Shown in pieces: positions 10,254 to 21,941 of a DNA stretch of 64,000 nt (position 1 is its first letter; each line of letters begins with the position of its first letter). This stretch comes from an uncultured Bartonella sp. (GTDB lineage Bacteria > Pseudomonadota > Alphaproteobacteria > Rhizobiales > Rhizobiaceae): positions 1 through 64,000 of the forward strand of contig NZ_CALYPR010000001.1 of the NCBI RefSeq assembly GCF_945277285.1, given 5' to 3'. The position numbers and the translations under genes are program-made. The notes under the pieces were generated by a model. The model saw only the letters and a list, made by a program, of their open reading frames with translations. It ran no database searches and was not told the DNA's origin.

Positions 10254-11603
10254 CTACCTCATTTCAAAAAGCTCGCGATAAAACCGCGCATGTGGAAGCC
10301 CGTTTTTTGCCATATCGTCTTCCAGTGTTTCGCCAAATTGTTTAGGGCCACAAAACCAGATTGACGATTGTTTCCAATTGACAAACATCTTTCGTAAATG
10401 CGTCCCATCAAATCTTCCCTGTTTGGGTGTGAGCCAGATTGTAAGACGCACTCCGGCAGATTTGGCAAGTGCATGCAACTTGGTGCCGTCTTCACTTGAG
10501 AGAGACTGACAGACATAGACAAAATCAACATTTGGCCGTTGACCTTGTTGGTGACGGGCTAACTCATCAAGTTTGGCAAGAAAAGGCGTTATTCCGATAC
10601 CCGCACCAATCCAGATCTGTTGTTCCTCCTTATGGTCAACGAGAAAAAACCGGCCATAGGGACCATCAATACGAACCTTTTTATGTACGAGATCGCGCAA
10701 CAAAAGTTTATTGGTGTAATCACCCAGCCCCTTGATGAAAAATGTTAACAGCCGGCTATTTTGATCCCATGCAGAAGCAATTGTAAAAGGATGGGCGCCT
10801 TCTTTTGAATCAACGGTGATAAAAGCAAATTGCCCACCTTGATGCCCCCGCCACTTCTGAGAAACTTTCAAGGTAAGACGGACAACTTTATTTGTCTTAT
10901 CGACAATTTGTTCGATAATTGTCCCATTCACATAACGGCCGAAACCAAACTTTCTAAGTAATACCGTTATGGCTGAAACGGTGCCGAAAATTGCTGCGAC
11001 AAGCATCAATAGGCCGAATGGCTCGCTCCAATAAGGAAATTTGGTGAGTACAACGGCATGAAACACCAATACGAGATAAACTCCGGCAAAAATCGTATGG
11101 ACATGGGCAAAAAACCGATAGGGAATAAGCTTTACAAGTGCGATAACACAAAGTGCAACGGCAATATAAAATGCCCATTCACCAAAAAGTTCGGCATTTT
11201 TCCTAAAGATCGAGAAAACATATTCAAGACCGACCTTTTCAGGTAAGTCAACAAGACCAGAGTGGCGCACCGGCCTTTCGAGCCAGCCCCAACCAACAGC
11301 CCATTTGGTACCCTTGGCAAGCAAAAAATGTAGTATAGCCGTGACCAGCGCCGTTATTCCGAACCACTTATGAAGGCGATAAGCCTTATCAAGGCCACCT
11401 AGGATATCATCCACCCATTTGAGGCGACAAGCGATCACCATATCGACAGTCATGGCAAAGAATGCCAAAAGTCCGGTTAGTTGGATGGCCTGTGACCTGA
11501 AGGTAAAATAGCCACGGGTAATACCATCAAACTCACCTGTTGAAAACCATATCGCGACACATACCAGGATAATCGTACAATAGATAATTTTTAATTTTTT
11601 CAT
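10254..11603 (-). CDS. Ferric-reductase-like transmembrane flavoprotein (FAD/NAD(P)-binding oxidoreductase)
   Basis: N-terminal multi-TM ferric-reductase-like region with conserved His, then FAD- and NAD-binding regions (HPFTIASAWD, IGAGIGITPFLAKLDEL). Start trimmed to MKKLKIIY. Confidence 0.85.
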   Translation of the reverse strand: MKKLKIIYCTIILVCVAIWFSTGEFDGITRGYFTFRSQAIQLTGLLAFFAMTVDMVIACRLKWVDDILGGLDKAYRLHKWFGITALVTAILHFLLAKGTKWAVGWGWLERPVRHSGLVDLPEKVGLEYVFSIFRKNAELFGEWAFYIAVALCVIALVKLIPYRFFAHVHTIFAGVYLVLVFHAVVLTKFPYWSEPFGLLMLVAAIFGTVSAITVLLRKFGFGRYVNGTIIEQIVDKTNKVVRLTLKVSQKWRGHQGGQFAFITVDSKEGAHPFTIASAWDQNSRLLTFFIKGLGDYTNKLLLRDLVHKKVRIDGPYGRFFLVDHKEEQQIWIGAGIGITPFLAKLDELARHQQGQRPNVDFVYVCQSLSSEDGTKLHALAKSAGVRLTIWLTPKQGRFDGTHLRKMFVNWKQSSIWFCGPKQFGETLEDDMAKNGLPHARFYRELFEMR

Positions 11604-11781
11604 CTTCAATAACAACAAAATTCACACTTTTGCATAACAATAGAATTTTGTTAGAGAATAAAAAACTTAAACATATTTAATGTATTGATTTTATTAAACT
11701 TTATCTATTTTATCAAGTTTTATCCTAGCGAATTGAAGCGTGTTTTTAAAGCCGCCAACTGTTTTTATAACGCGCCGAAAG

Positions 11782-12237
11782 CTAGTCCTGTCCGTAAATC
11801 TTATCGGCACGCATTTCAAAAGCTTCCGTAAAGCGTTTAAAAGCAATGTCGAACATGGCTCCCATCAAAACGCCAAGCATCCGGCTTTTGAATTCATAGT
11901 CGATATAGAATTCGATATCGCAAGATTTGCCGTCTCCAAGTAATTGAAAAGACCAGCGATTTTCAAGATAACGGAATGGCCCGTCAATATAACGCACATC
12001 AATATGGTACTCTTCGGGGTTGAGTAGCACCTGCGTGGTAAAGGTTTCCCTTATCATTTTATAGCCAACGGTCATATCGGCTGTAAGCAATGTTTTATCC
12101 CCTCGTTCTTCGCGTGACCGAACAATAAGGGATTCACACATTGGTAAAAATTCCGGATAGCGTTCAACATCCGAAACAAGATTGAACATCTCTCTGTCGG
12201 TATGTTTAACCTGCCGGTGAGTATTAAATTTCGGCAT
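11782..12237 (-). CDS. Coenzyme Q-binding COQ10/RatA-family (START-like) protein
   Basis: 151 aa; MPKFNTHRQVKHTDREMFNLVSDVERYPEFLPMCE. Confidence 0.92.
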   Translation of the reverse strand: MPKFNTHRQVKHTDREMFNLVSDVERYPEFLPMCESLIVRSREERGDKTLLTADMTVGYKMIRETFTTQVLLNPEEYHIDVRYIDGPFRYLENRWSFQLLGDGKSCDIEFYIDYEFKSRMLGVLMGAMFDIAFKRFTEAFEMRADKIYGQD

Positions 12238-12240
12238 TAT

Positions 12241-13209
12241 TTATCCGCGTTGATGAGCCAGCTTTTCTGCCCGCGCTTTTCTGAGTGCTTCAAAATCTTC
12301 GCCAGCATGGTGGGAAGACCGTGTCAACGGACTTGAAGACATGTGCAGGAAACCTTTGGTTTTGCCTATAATAGCATAAGATTTAAACTCATCCGGTGTA
12401 ACGAAACGGATAACCGGATGATGTTTACGCGTTGGCTGCAAATATTGCCCGATTGTCATAAAATCAACATCGGCAGAACGCAGGTCGTCCATTAATTGCA
12501 ACACTTCATTGCGCTCTTCGCCAAGACCGACCATGATGCCCGATTTGGTAAATATCGTCGGGTCGAGTTCTTTGACGCGTTGCAACAGCCTGATCGAATG
12601 GAAATAACGGGCGCCGGGACGAACCTTCAGGTAATTCGAAGGGACTGTTTCAAGATTATGGTTGAAAACATCCGGTTTAGCGGCAACCACAATTTCAAGC
12701 GCCCCTTCTTTATGACGGAAATCAGGCGTTAGAATTTCGATAGTTGTGCCGGGAGATTTGCGCCTGATAGCATGGATAACATCGGCATAATGTTGTGCCC
12801 CGCCATCCGGCAGATCATCACGATCAACAGAGGTAATAACTACGTGTTTAAGACCCATTTGCGCAATTGCATCGGCAACACGCTCCGGTTCATCCTTATC
12901 GACGGGAAGTGGAATACCCGTGGCAACATTGCAAAAAGCACAAGCGCGCGTGCATATTGCCCCAAGAATCATGAAACTTGCATGGCGCTGGTTCCAACAT
13001 TCCCCGACATTCGGACAACCGGCTTCTTCACAGACTGTGACCAAATGGTTATCGCGCACAATATCACGCGTTTCGGCAAATTGCCCACGCAATGAGGGAG
13101 CCCTCACCCTTATCCAGTCCGGTTTTTTCAAGACCTCTGAATCCGGACGGTTCGCTTTTTCCGGATGGCGGACACGTCTTGTCGCTAAAGTGTCTACAAC
13201 GGTAACCAT
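12241..13209 (-). CDS. lipA: Lipoyl synthase
   Basis: 322 aa; [13 protein letters not shown] and radical-SAM [10 protein letters not shown] motifs. Confidence 0.97.
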   Translation of the reverse strand: MVTVVDTLATRRVRHPEKANRPDSEVLKKPDWIRVRAPSLRGQFAETRDIVRDNHLVTVCEEAGCPNVGECWNQRHASFMILGAICTRACAFCNVATGIPLPVDKDEPERVADAIAQMGLKHVVITSVDRDDLPDGGAQHYADVIHAIRRKSPGTTIEILTPDFRHKEGALEIVVAAKPDVFNHNLETVPSNYLKVRPGARYFHSIRLLQRVKELDPTIFTKSGIMVGLGEERNEVLQLMDDLRSADVDFMTIGQYLQPTRKHHPVIRFVTPDEFKSYAIIGKTKGFLHMSSSPLTRSSHHAGEDFEALRKARAEKLAHQRG

Positions 13210-13281
13210 TTAGTACCTCTCGCTCTTTCTCCCATCATATGGAATATAAGCATCAAGAATGCAATTCCAATCTATCCCTGT

Positions 13282-14766
13282 TCAGGCGTTCAAAACCTGA
13301 CCATAGGCATCAAGAACACTTTCCTTCATCATTTCAGAAAGTGTAGGATGCGGGAATACTGTATGCATCAGTTCCTCTTCTGTCGTTTCAAGATTCATGG
13401 CAACGACAAAGCCTTCTATCAACTCTGTCACTTCCGCTCCCACCATATGCGCGCCAAGCAACTGACCGGTCTTCTTGTCAAAAATCGTTTTGACAATGCC
13501 CTGGTCTTCACCCATTGCAATGGCTTTGCCATTTGCCGAAAACGAAAAATGCCCAACTCTTATATCATAGCCGGCAGCCTTTGCTTTGGCTTCCGTAAGC
13601 CCGACTGAAGCAACTTGCGGTGTACAATAAGTGCAACCGGGGACTTTTCTCTTATCAAGTGGTTCTGCTGTAGCAAGACCGGCAATATGTTCGACACAAA
13701 TAACGCCTTCTTCTTCTGCCTTATGGGCAAGCATAGGAGCACCGGCAACATCGCCGATAGCATAAATTCCTTCAACATTGGTGCGTCCCCATTCGTCGAT
13801 AACAATGCAACCGCGTTCGGTTTTGACTCCCAATGTTTCCAGACCAATATTCTCGATATTGCCCTGAACCCCCACTGCAGAAATAAGCCGATCAGCGCTA
13901 ATAGTCTCGGTTTTGCCATTAATATCAACGTAAGCTGTCACAAAATCAGACGCTTTTTCAATTTTGGAAACTTTCGCTTCAGTTAAGATTCGGATACCTT
14001 TTTTCTCCAGTTGCTTGCGAGCAAAAGCAGAAATTTCCGCGTCTTCTACCGGCATAATCTGCGGCATCATTTCGACCACAGTCACTTTTGCCCCCATATC
14101 GCAATAAAATGAAGCGAATTCGATGCCAATAGCACCAGACCCCATAACAATAAGTGATTTCGGCATTGTTTGAGGAATCATTGCCTCGAAATATGTCCAA
14201 ACCAGTTTACCATCCGGTTCTATACCGGGCAAAGTGCGTGGACGTGCACCGGTTGCAACAATAATATGTTTGGCCTGATATGTTCCCTCACCCAACGTTG
14301 CCTTTGGCACTGGGTTTTGCGGCTGCATAATCTTTTTTGTAATTTTGCCAACAACAATTTCACCAAGGCCACCAGCTTTGGCAGCTTTTGTCAATTTTGC
14401 CTCGCCCCAGATAATATCGATTTTATTCTTTTTCATCAGATATCCGACACCGGAGTTAAGGCGTGCGGACACATTGCGTGAACGCTCTACAACATCCTTG
14501 ATATCGGCATCAATAGAACCATTGAGTTTCAAGCCATAATCTTTTGCATGTTCGCCAAAATGCTTGATTTCTGCTGTTCGTAACAGAGCCTTTGTCGGAA
14601 TACATCCCCAATTCAAACATATGCCACCAAGATGCTCACGTTCCACGATGGCTGTCTTGAACCCCAATTGTGCCGAACGAATCGCCGTCACATAACCACC
14701 AGGGCCAGAGCCAATAACAATAACATCATACGTATTTGCCAATTTTCCCTCCATGGAGAAAGACAT
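13282..14766 (-). CDS. lpdA: Dihydrolipoyl dehydrogenase
   Basis: 494 aa; GGICLNWGCIPTKALL redox-active disulfide motif; adjacent to pdh genes. Confidence 0.96.
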   Translation of the reverse strand: MSFSMEGKLANTYDVIVIGSGPGGYVTAIRSAQLGFKTAIVEREHLGGICLNWGCIPTKALLRTAEIKHFGEHAKDYGLKLNGSIDADIKDVVERSRNVSARLNSGVGYLMKKNKIDIIWGEAKLTKAAKAGGLGEIVVGKITKKIMQPQNPVPKATLGEGTYQAKHIIVATGARPRTLPGIEPDGKLVWTYFEAMIPQTMPKSLIVMGSGAIGIEFASFYCDMGAKVTVVEMMPQIMPVEDAEISAFARKQLEKKGIRILTEAKVSKIEKASDFVTAYVDINGKTETISADRLISAVGVQGNIENIGLETLGVKTERGCIVIDEWGRTNVEGIYAIGDVAGAPMLAHKAEEEGVICVEHIAGLATAEPLDKRKVPGCTYCTPQVASVGLTEAKAKAAGYDIRVGHFSFSANGKAIAMGEDQGIVKTIFDKKTGQLLGAHMVGAEVTELIEGFVVAMNLETTEEELMHTVFPHPTLSEMMKESVLDAYGQVLNA

Positions 14767-14768
14767 TG

Positions 14769-15410
14769 CTAAAGGCCGAGAATAACATGCACCAATGGTA
14801 CAAGTCCCTTGCCGATTGCTTTTGTGTTGTTTTCATTGAGATGCACACCGTCAATAGGTGATGCAACGGCGACAGATGCGGCATCAAAAAAGGCACATTC
14901 CAGCTCGTCAGCAAGATCAGAATAAAAAACCGGAAGTTTTTTCGATTCTGCCGTAGCACCATTAAAAAGTTCTCTCCCCGAAGGGTCAATTGTTTCGACC
15001 AAATGCGGGGGCGAAACAATAATAATTTCCGGCTTGCCCTGTTCTTGCACATAGGGATAGGAATGAACGATTTCTATCAACCGTTTCATCCCCAATGTTG
15101 CTGCCATCGCCGAACCTGCAACAAATGATTTCATATCATTTGTTCCTAGCTGGATAATAACAAGATCGAGTGGCTGATGGGAGCCAAGAATGGTTGGAAG
15201 TACCTTTGCGCCATTACGGACATCGATTGAAGTTAAATCATCATAGCATGTTGTGCGGCCGCACAACGCTTCTTCGATCACTTCAATCGAGCCGTTAAAT
15301 TGCTGTTCCAGCACATGAGGCCACCGGCTTTCGCCGGCATAACGTGAACGGTTTTCAGGATTAAATCCCCACGTTATCGAATCGCCATAAGCTAGAACAG
15401 TTTTGACCAT
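14769..15410 (-). CDS. SGNH/GDSL hydrolase
   Basis: 213 aa; GDSITWG, QLGTNDMK and DGVHLNENN blocks. Confidence 0.9.
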   Translation of the reverse strand: MVKTVLAYGDSITWGFNPENRSRYAGESRWPHVLEQQFNGSIEVIEEALCGRTTCYDDLTSIDVRNGAKVLPTILGSHQPLDLVIIQLGTNDMKSFVAGSAMAATLGMKRLIEIVHSYPYVQEQGKPEIIIVSPPHLVETIDPSGRELFNGATAESKKLPVFYSDLADELECAFFDAASVAVASPIDGVHLNENNTKAIGKGLVPLVHVILGL

Positions 15411-15412
15411 TG

Positions 15413-16810
15413 TTACACCAACATACTCATAGGACTTTCAATGAACTTCTTGAAAGCCTGAGCAAGTTGAGCAGCTAATGCGCCATCAACAGCGCGGTGA
15501 TCGGTTGACAATGTTACCGACATAACGGTTGCAATCGCCAACGCACCATTTTTGACAACCGCACGTTGTTCACCGGCGCCAATTGCAAAGATCGTGGCAT
15601 GAGGCGGGTTGATGATAGCGCAAAAATCTTTGACTCCATACATGCCCATATTCGAAACCGCGGTTGTGCCACCCTGATATTCTTCAGGTTTCAGTTTCCG
15701 TTCCCGTGCTCTTCTGGCAAAATCTTTCATCTGGTTAGAAATGGTCGAAAGCGATTTTTCCTCTGCATGTTTGATTATCGGCGTAATCAAACCGTTTGGA
15801 ATAGAAACAGCCACACCAACGTCGACAAATTTATGGTGCATCATGCTATCATCAAGCCATGATACATTGGCATCGGGCACAGCTTTAAGAGCCAAAGCGG
15901 TCGCTTTGATAACCATGTCGTTAACCGATAGTTTATAGGCCGGTTTTTCACCGGCATCTGTCGTAACAATAGGCGCGGCAGCATTCAGCTCTGCCCGCAA
16001 TTTTAGCAGTGCGTCGATTTCGCAATCAATTGTGACGTAAAAATGCGGAACAGTCCGTTTTGATTCAACAAGCCGTTTTGCTATCGTCTTGCGCATACCG
16101 TCATGAGGAACAAGCTCATATTCATCCTTATTGAAAAGCTTCAATATTTGATCATCTGATGAATTGGTATCCGATTGTGATGCCGACGGTACACCCTGGG
16201 TTACTTTTGGTGCCGCATTGCCTGTTCCCTTGACCAAAGCCTCATCAATGTCGCGTTTGATAATGCGACCATGCGGACCGGTTCCGATAATAAGCGATAA
16301 TTCAAGTCCATTCTGTTTAGCCAAGCGACGCGCCAAAGGCGAAGCGAATATCCGTTCGCCCTTTTCGCTCGTTTTATCGGCAGCTGCTTGCTTTGCAGCA
16401 GGTGCCAATATGGCTTGTGCGGCTTGTGCTGCTTGCGGTGCTGGTGCTGCAATCGGAGCGGCTTTTGGTTCGGCCGCCGGCATGGTTTGCCCTGCCGGTT
16501 TTGGAGAAGAAGAAGCCTGCTTTTTCTCTTCTTCCTCTAGTGCTTTGACAGCCTCTTCTGCACTTTCGCCATCTTCCGCTAAAATACCGATTAAGGCATT
16601 GACTTTGACACCTTGTGTACCAGCCGGAACAACAATTTTTGCAAGTGTTCCCTCATCGGCGGCATCTACTTCCATAGTGGCTTTATCGGTTTCAATTTCG
16701 GCAATAGTATCACCTGGCGAAACCTTATCTCCAACTTTGATATCCCACTTCGATAAATTGCCCTCTTCCATTGTCGGAGAAAGCGCCGGCATCGTTATCT
16801 TAATAGCCAT
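15413..16810 (-). CDS. pdhC: Pyruvate dehydrogenase E2 (dihydrolipoyllysine acetyltransferase)
   Basis: 465 aa; lipoyl domain ([13 protein letters not shown]), E3-binding domain, catalytic DHRAVDGALAAQ. Confidence 0.96.
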   Translation of the reverse strand: MAIKITMPALSPTMEEGNLSKWDIKVGDKVSPGDTIAEIETDKATMEVDAADEGTLAKIVVPAGTQGVKVNALIGILAEDGESAEEAVKALEEEEKKQASSSPKPAGQTMPAAEPKAAPIAAPAPQAAQAAQAILAPAAKQAAADKTSEKGERIFASPLARRLAKQNGLELSLIIGTGPHGRIIKRDIDEALVKGTGNAAPKVTQGVPSASQSDTNSSDDQILKLFNKDEYELVPHDGMRKTIAKRLVESKRTVPHFYVTIDCEIDALLKLRAELNAAAPIVTTDAGEKPAYKLSVNDMVIKATALALKAVPDANVSWLDDSMMHHKFVDVGVAVSIPNGLITPIIKHAEEKSLSTISNQMKDFARRARERKLKPEEYQGGTTAVSNMGMYGVKDFCAIINPPHATIFAIGAGEQRAVVKNGALAIATVMSVTLSTDHRAVDGALAAQLAQAFKKFIESPMSMLV

Positions 16811-16823
16811 CGTGCATTCTCCT

Positions 16824-18218
16824 TCAAGCTTTGTAAGTGACAGATTTTACCGCATCGACAACCTCGGCCACGCTGGGCAAAGCCAGCTTTTCGAGATTTG
16901 CCGCATAAGGCATTGGAACATCCTTACCGGCAATTGTCGCAATCGGTGCATCAAGGTAATCAAAGGCCTGCTGCATAACACGGGTAGCAATTTCAGTTCC
17001 AACCGACGATTGCGGAAAACCTTCCTCGATTGTAACCAGTCGACCGGTTTTTTTGACCGATTCGACAATCGTTGGTACATCCATCGGGCGCACTGTTCTA
17101 AGATCAATCAATTCGACATCAATACTGAGTTTTTCAAACTCGGGGAGTGCCTCAACAGCATAATTCATCCCCATTCCCATACCGACGATTGTCACATCGT
17201 TACCCGCTTTATGGATGCGCGCCTTACCGATTGGCAAGACAAAATCATCAAGTTTGGGCACTTCAAACTGATGCCCGTAAAGAAGCTCATTTTCCAGAAA
17301 TACCACTGGATTATCGTCACGTATGGCCGCTTTCAAAAGTCCTTTGGCATCAGCCGCCGTATAAGGCATAATAACCTTTAATCCTGGAACATGGCTGTAC
17401 CATGAGGCATAGCACTGGGAATGCTGTGCACCAACGCGTGAAGCAGCACCATTCGGCCCGCGGAACACCATTGGCGCATGCATTTGTCCGCCCGACATAT
17501 AATGTGTTTTAGCAGCCGAATTGACAATCTGGTCGATTGCCTGCATCGCAAAGTTGAATGTCATAAATTCGACAATCGGACGAAGACCGCCAAAGGCTGC
17601 ACCAACACCAAGTCCGGCAAAACCCTGTTCGGTAATTGGCGTATCAATAACGCGTCGTGCTCCAAACTCTTCAAGCAGCCCCTGACTGACCTTATAGGCA
17701 CCCTGATATTGGGCCACTTCTTCACCAATCAAAAACACCTTGTCATCGCGCCGCATTTCTTCGGCCAAAGCTTCATTCAAAGCCTCACGTACGGTCATTT
17801 TGACCATCTCTGTACCTGCCGGAATGTCCGGATCAGATTGCACAGCCGGTTCAGCCGGTTTTGGTGCAGCCGGCACTGATACGGCAGAAGCTGTTGGTGA
17901 GGAAGCTGGCGGAGTTGCCTGCGGAGCAGTCTGTTTTGCCGGATTTACCGCATTTTTTATATCCGCTGCGGTTTCACCTTCTTCAAGCAGAACAGCGATC
18001 GGTGTGTTAACTTTCACCGCTGCCGTCCCCTCGGGAACCAGAATTTTTCCGATTGTTCCTTCATCAGAGGCCTCTACTTCCATTGTGGCTTTATCGGTCT
18101 CGATTTCAGCAATAACGTCACCCGGTTCGACCTTATCGCCTTCCTTTTTAACCCATTTTGAAATTTTGCCTTCTTCCATTGTAGGCGAAAGCGCCGGCAT
18201 CAAGATATCAATAGACAT
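16824..18218 (-). CDS. pdhB: Pyruvate dehydrogenase E1 beta subunit with N-terminal lipoyl domain
   Basis: 464 aa; N-terminal lipoyl domain ([13 protein letters not shown]), then E1-beta sequence ([39 protein letters not shown]). Confidence 0.96.
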   Translation of the reverse strand: MSIDILMPALSPTMEEGKISKWVKKEGDKVEPGDVIAEIETDKATMEVEASDEGTIGKILVPEGTAAVKVNTPIAVLLEEGETAADIKNAVNPAKQTAPQATPPASSPTASAVSVPAAPKPAEPAVQSDPDIPAGTEMVKMTVREALNEALAEEMRRDDKVFLIGEEVAQYQGAYKVSQGLLEEFGARRVIDTPITEQGFAGLGVGAAFGGLRPIVEFMTFNFAMQAIDQIVNSAAKTHYMSGGQMHAPMVFRGPNGAASRVGAQHSQCYASWYSHVPGLKVIMPYTAADAKGLLKAAIRDDNPVVFLENELLYGHQFEVPKLDDFVLPIGKARIHKAGNDVTIVGMGMGMNYAVEALPEFEKLSIDVELIDLRTVRPMDVPTIVESVKKTGRLVTIEEGFPQSSVGTEIATRVMQQAFDYLDAPIATIAGKDVPMPYAANLEKLALPSVAEVVDAVKSVTYKA

Positions 18219-18235
18219 AGTCGCTTTCCTCGCTT

Positions 18236-19276
18236 TTAAAGAAGAACATCGGTGTAGAGCTCGGATGTATCCGGCTCAGGGTCATGTTCGGCAAAATCGG
18301 CTGCATCGGCAATGACCGCACGAACTTTTTTGTCGATGTCTTTCAACTCGTCCTCAGTTGCCCAACCTCTTTTAATACAACGATCCTTCACTTGATTAAT
18401 AGGATCATGCTCGGTCTTGACTTTTTCTACCTCTTCTTTTGTGCGGTATTTTGCCGGATCAGACATCGAGTGCCCACGATAACGGTAAGTCTGCATATCA
18501 AGAATGATTGGCCCTTTGCCAGAGCGTGCCCAGGCAACAGCCTCGTCGGCAGCAGCTTTTACTGCACAGACATCCATGCCATCAACAACATAACCGGGGA
18601 TTTCAAACGACAGGCCGCGCCGCGAAAAATCAGTTTCCGCAGAAGCACGGGAAACAGCCGTTCCCATAGCATATTGGTTATTTTCGATTACATAGACAAC
18701 AGGCAGTTTCCATAATGAAGCCATATTGAAACTCTCGTAGACCTGTCCTTGATTGGCCGCACCGTCACCGAAATAGACAAGTGTGACATTGTCACGTCCA
18801 AGATATTTATTCGAAAATGCAAGCCCAGTTCCGATTGGCACCTGAGCACCAACAATTCCATGCCCTCCAAAGAAGTTCTTTTCCTTAGAGAACATGTGCA
18901 TTGAGCCGCCTTTTCCTTTAGAAAAGCCGTCCTTGCGGCCTGCAAGTTCAGCCATAACGCCACGCGGATCCATACCGGTTGCTAACATATGACCATGATC
19001 GCGGTAAGATGTGATAACCTGATCACCTTGCTTGATTGCCTTGACTGTACCAGTCACCACGGCTTCCTGGCCGATATAGAGGTGACAGAAACCTCCAATA
19101 ACGCCCATACCGTAAAGTTGGCCGGCTTTTTCCTCAAAACGGCGGATCAAAAGCATATCGTGATAGAACTGCAGTTCTTCTTCTTTGGTAAATTCGGCCG
19201 GCTCAGGTGATCTGGCGGTATTGGTTAATACGGTCTGCGTTTTTTTCGCAGAAGTTTGTTTAGCCCGTGCTGCCAT
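18236..19276 (-). CDS. pdhA: Pyruvate dehydrogenase E1 alpha subunit
   Basis: TPP-binding motif [17 protein letters not shown]; start trimmed to MAARAKQTS. Confidence 0.96.
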   Translation of the reverse strand: MAARAKQTSAKKTQTVLTNTARSPEPAEFTKEEELQFYHDMLLIRRFEEKAGQLYGMGVIGGFCHLYIGQEAVVTGTVKAIKQGDQVITSYRDHGHMLATGMDPRGVMAELAGRKDGFSKGKGGSMHMFSKEKNFFGGHGIVGAQVPIGTGLAFSNKYLGRDNVTLVYFGDGAANQGQVYESFNMASLWKLPVVYVIENNQYAMGTAVSRASAETDFSRRGLSFEIPGYVVDGMDVCAVKAAADEAVAWARSGKGPIILDMQTYRYRGHSMSDPAKYRTKEEVEKVKTEHDPINQVKDRCIKRGWATEDELKDIDKKVRAVIADAADFAEHDPEPDTSELYTDVLL

Positions 19277-19405
19277 ATTAAACTCCCTTAATTGGTGTTT
19301 TAAAAAATACGCTTTCCCCGCCAAAGATACAAGCACTATAAATGTTTGTAAAACTTTGTGTAAATATTTGATATGATTATGTTTTAAGAAATAAACAGAT
19401 TTTTT

Positions 19406-19735
19406 CTAATTTGACAAATCGCCTGAACCGTTCAAGATGACAAATTCGTTCGGTTTCGAGAGATTGAGATTTTTGCGGGCATATTCATCAAGCATGTCGC
19501 GTTCGATATGGCCATCTTTTAAAAGAGACACTTTTTTTTCGATTCCCTTGCGTTGTTCTTCAAGAGATTTTAACTCGTTGTTGAGACTGTCGATATGCTC
19601 TTCCACTTTGACGCGCGAATATAGACCATATTCACCGTGGTAAATGTGGTAGCCAAAATAGCATAGCACGCCTATCGTCATAAGTGGCAATATCAACCGC
19701 CCCTTTACCGATCTGCGTTTCTGTTTGGTCCACAT
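19406..19735 (-). CDS. FtsB/DivIC-family septum formation initiator
   Basis: 109 aa; one TM segment plus coiled coil; lies between eno and pdhA. Confidence 0.85.
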   Translation of the reverse strand: MWTKQKRRSVKGRLILPLMTIGVLCYFGYHIYHGEYGLYSRVKVEEHIDSLNNELKSLEEQRKGIEKKVSLLKDGHIERDMLDEYARKNLNLSKPNEFVILNGSGDLSN

Positions 19736-19977
19736 TCTCTATCTTCCTATCAAGTCAAAACAGTGATGCACAATTTTGATTAAAGATAGATTACCGAAAC
19801 AATAAATTTATTGAAAACAAAACGGCAGCAAGCCATTGCAAAACATTTGAAAGCGGATTTTCACTCGGCTTTTTCCTATAAGAGCATGTTTTTTAACAAA
19901 AGCTTGACCGTCCGGGATAAAAACAGATCGTCAAGTCTTTCTCTGGTCAATACTGCCGTTAGCCTAAAGGCCCCCTG

Positions 19978-20388
19978 CTACAGATATTCGCTTGTAATCA
20001 GGTTGCCGTCTTTATCTTTGAATTTTCCCATCAGAATCAAAATAAAGTCGATAATCATCCACACACCGGAAACAATGCTGCCAAATACTGTCAATGTCAG
20101 AAGAAGCATCAACACACCGGTGCCAATTTTCCCAACCATGAAACGATGGACGCCAAACATGCCGAAAAACCAGCAAACAATAGCCAGAACAACCTTGGAG
20201 TGTTTGCTGCCAACATGGAGAGGAAATACATTTTTGGCATTTTCACCCTCCACAACAAAATCAATTTCGTTACCAGCGGCAGGCTCTCCTTTGCCATTCC
20301 AATCAAGACGTGAAAATTCATAGCGATTGCCATCAACGCCAGAAATCAGACCTTTATTCCTATTATAGAGTAAAATTGAACCGCGCAT
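19978..20388 (-). CDS. TM2 domain-containing membrane protein
   Basis: 136 aa; KVVLAIVCWFFGMFGVHRFMVGKIGTGVLMLLL TM2 signature; N-terminal GLISGVDGNRYEFSRLDW module. Confidence 0.85.
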   Translation of the reverse strand: MRGSILLYNRNKGLISGVDGNRYEFSRLDWNGKGEPAAGNEIDFVVEGENAKNVFPLHVGSKHSKVVLAIVCWFFGMFGVHRFMVGKIGTGVLMLLLTLTVFGSIVSGVWMIIDFILILMGKFKDKDGNLITSEYL

Positions 20389-20537
20389 GAAAACTCCTAA
20401 AGTTTCCGAGAGACAAAACGATCGACAAAGTGACCCTTCTATTCAGCTTTTTTAATTGGTCACAGTTCAAGTAAATTGGATAAGTTCCTGTCAAAAACAA
20501 GAGAAAAGGTAAAAACAACCAATTAAACAGATGCATT

Positions 20538-20563
20538 AAGGGCGGGAACATACCCGCCCTTTT
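20538..20563. terminator. Rho-independent terminator-like hairpin downstream of eno
   Basis: AAGGGCGGG-aacata-CCCGCCCTT perfect inverted repeat just after the eno stop. Confidence 0.65.
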
Positions 20564-20575
20564 ATTAAACTTAAA

Positions 20576-21868
<1,293 letters not shown>

Positions 21869-21941
21869 TCAGGGTTACTTATTTTTGTAATGAATAGACA
21901 ATCTTTCATAGAGTGGGAATACCCATCATATAATAAATCCA

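Noticed and set aside
16164-17381. 405-aa plus-strand ORF
   Set aside because: Antisense shadow of pdhC/pdhB; low-complexity Ala/Ser-rich start mirrors the lipoyl linker, and the opposite strand has clear homology-bearing genes.
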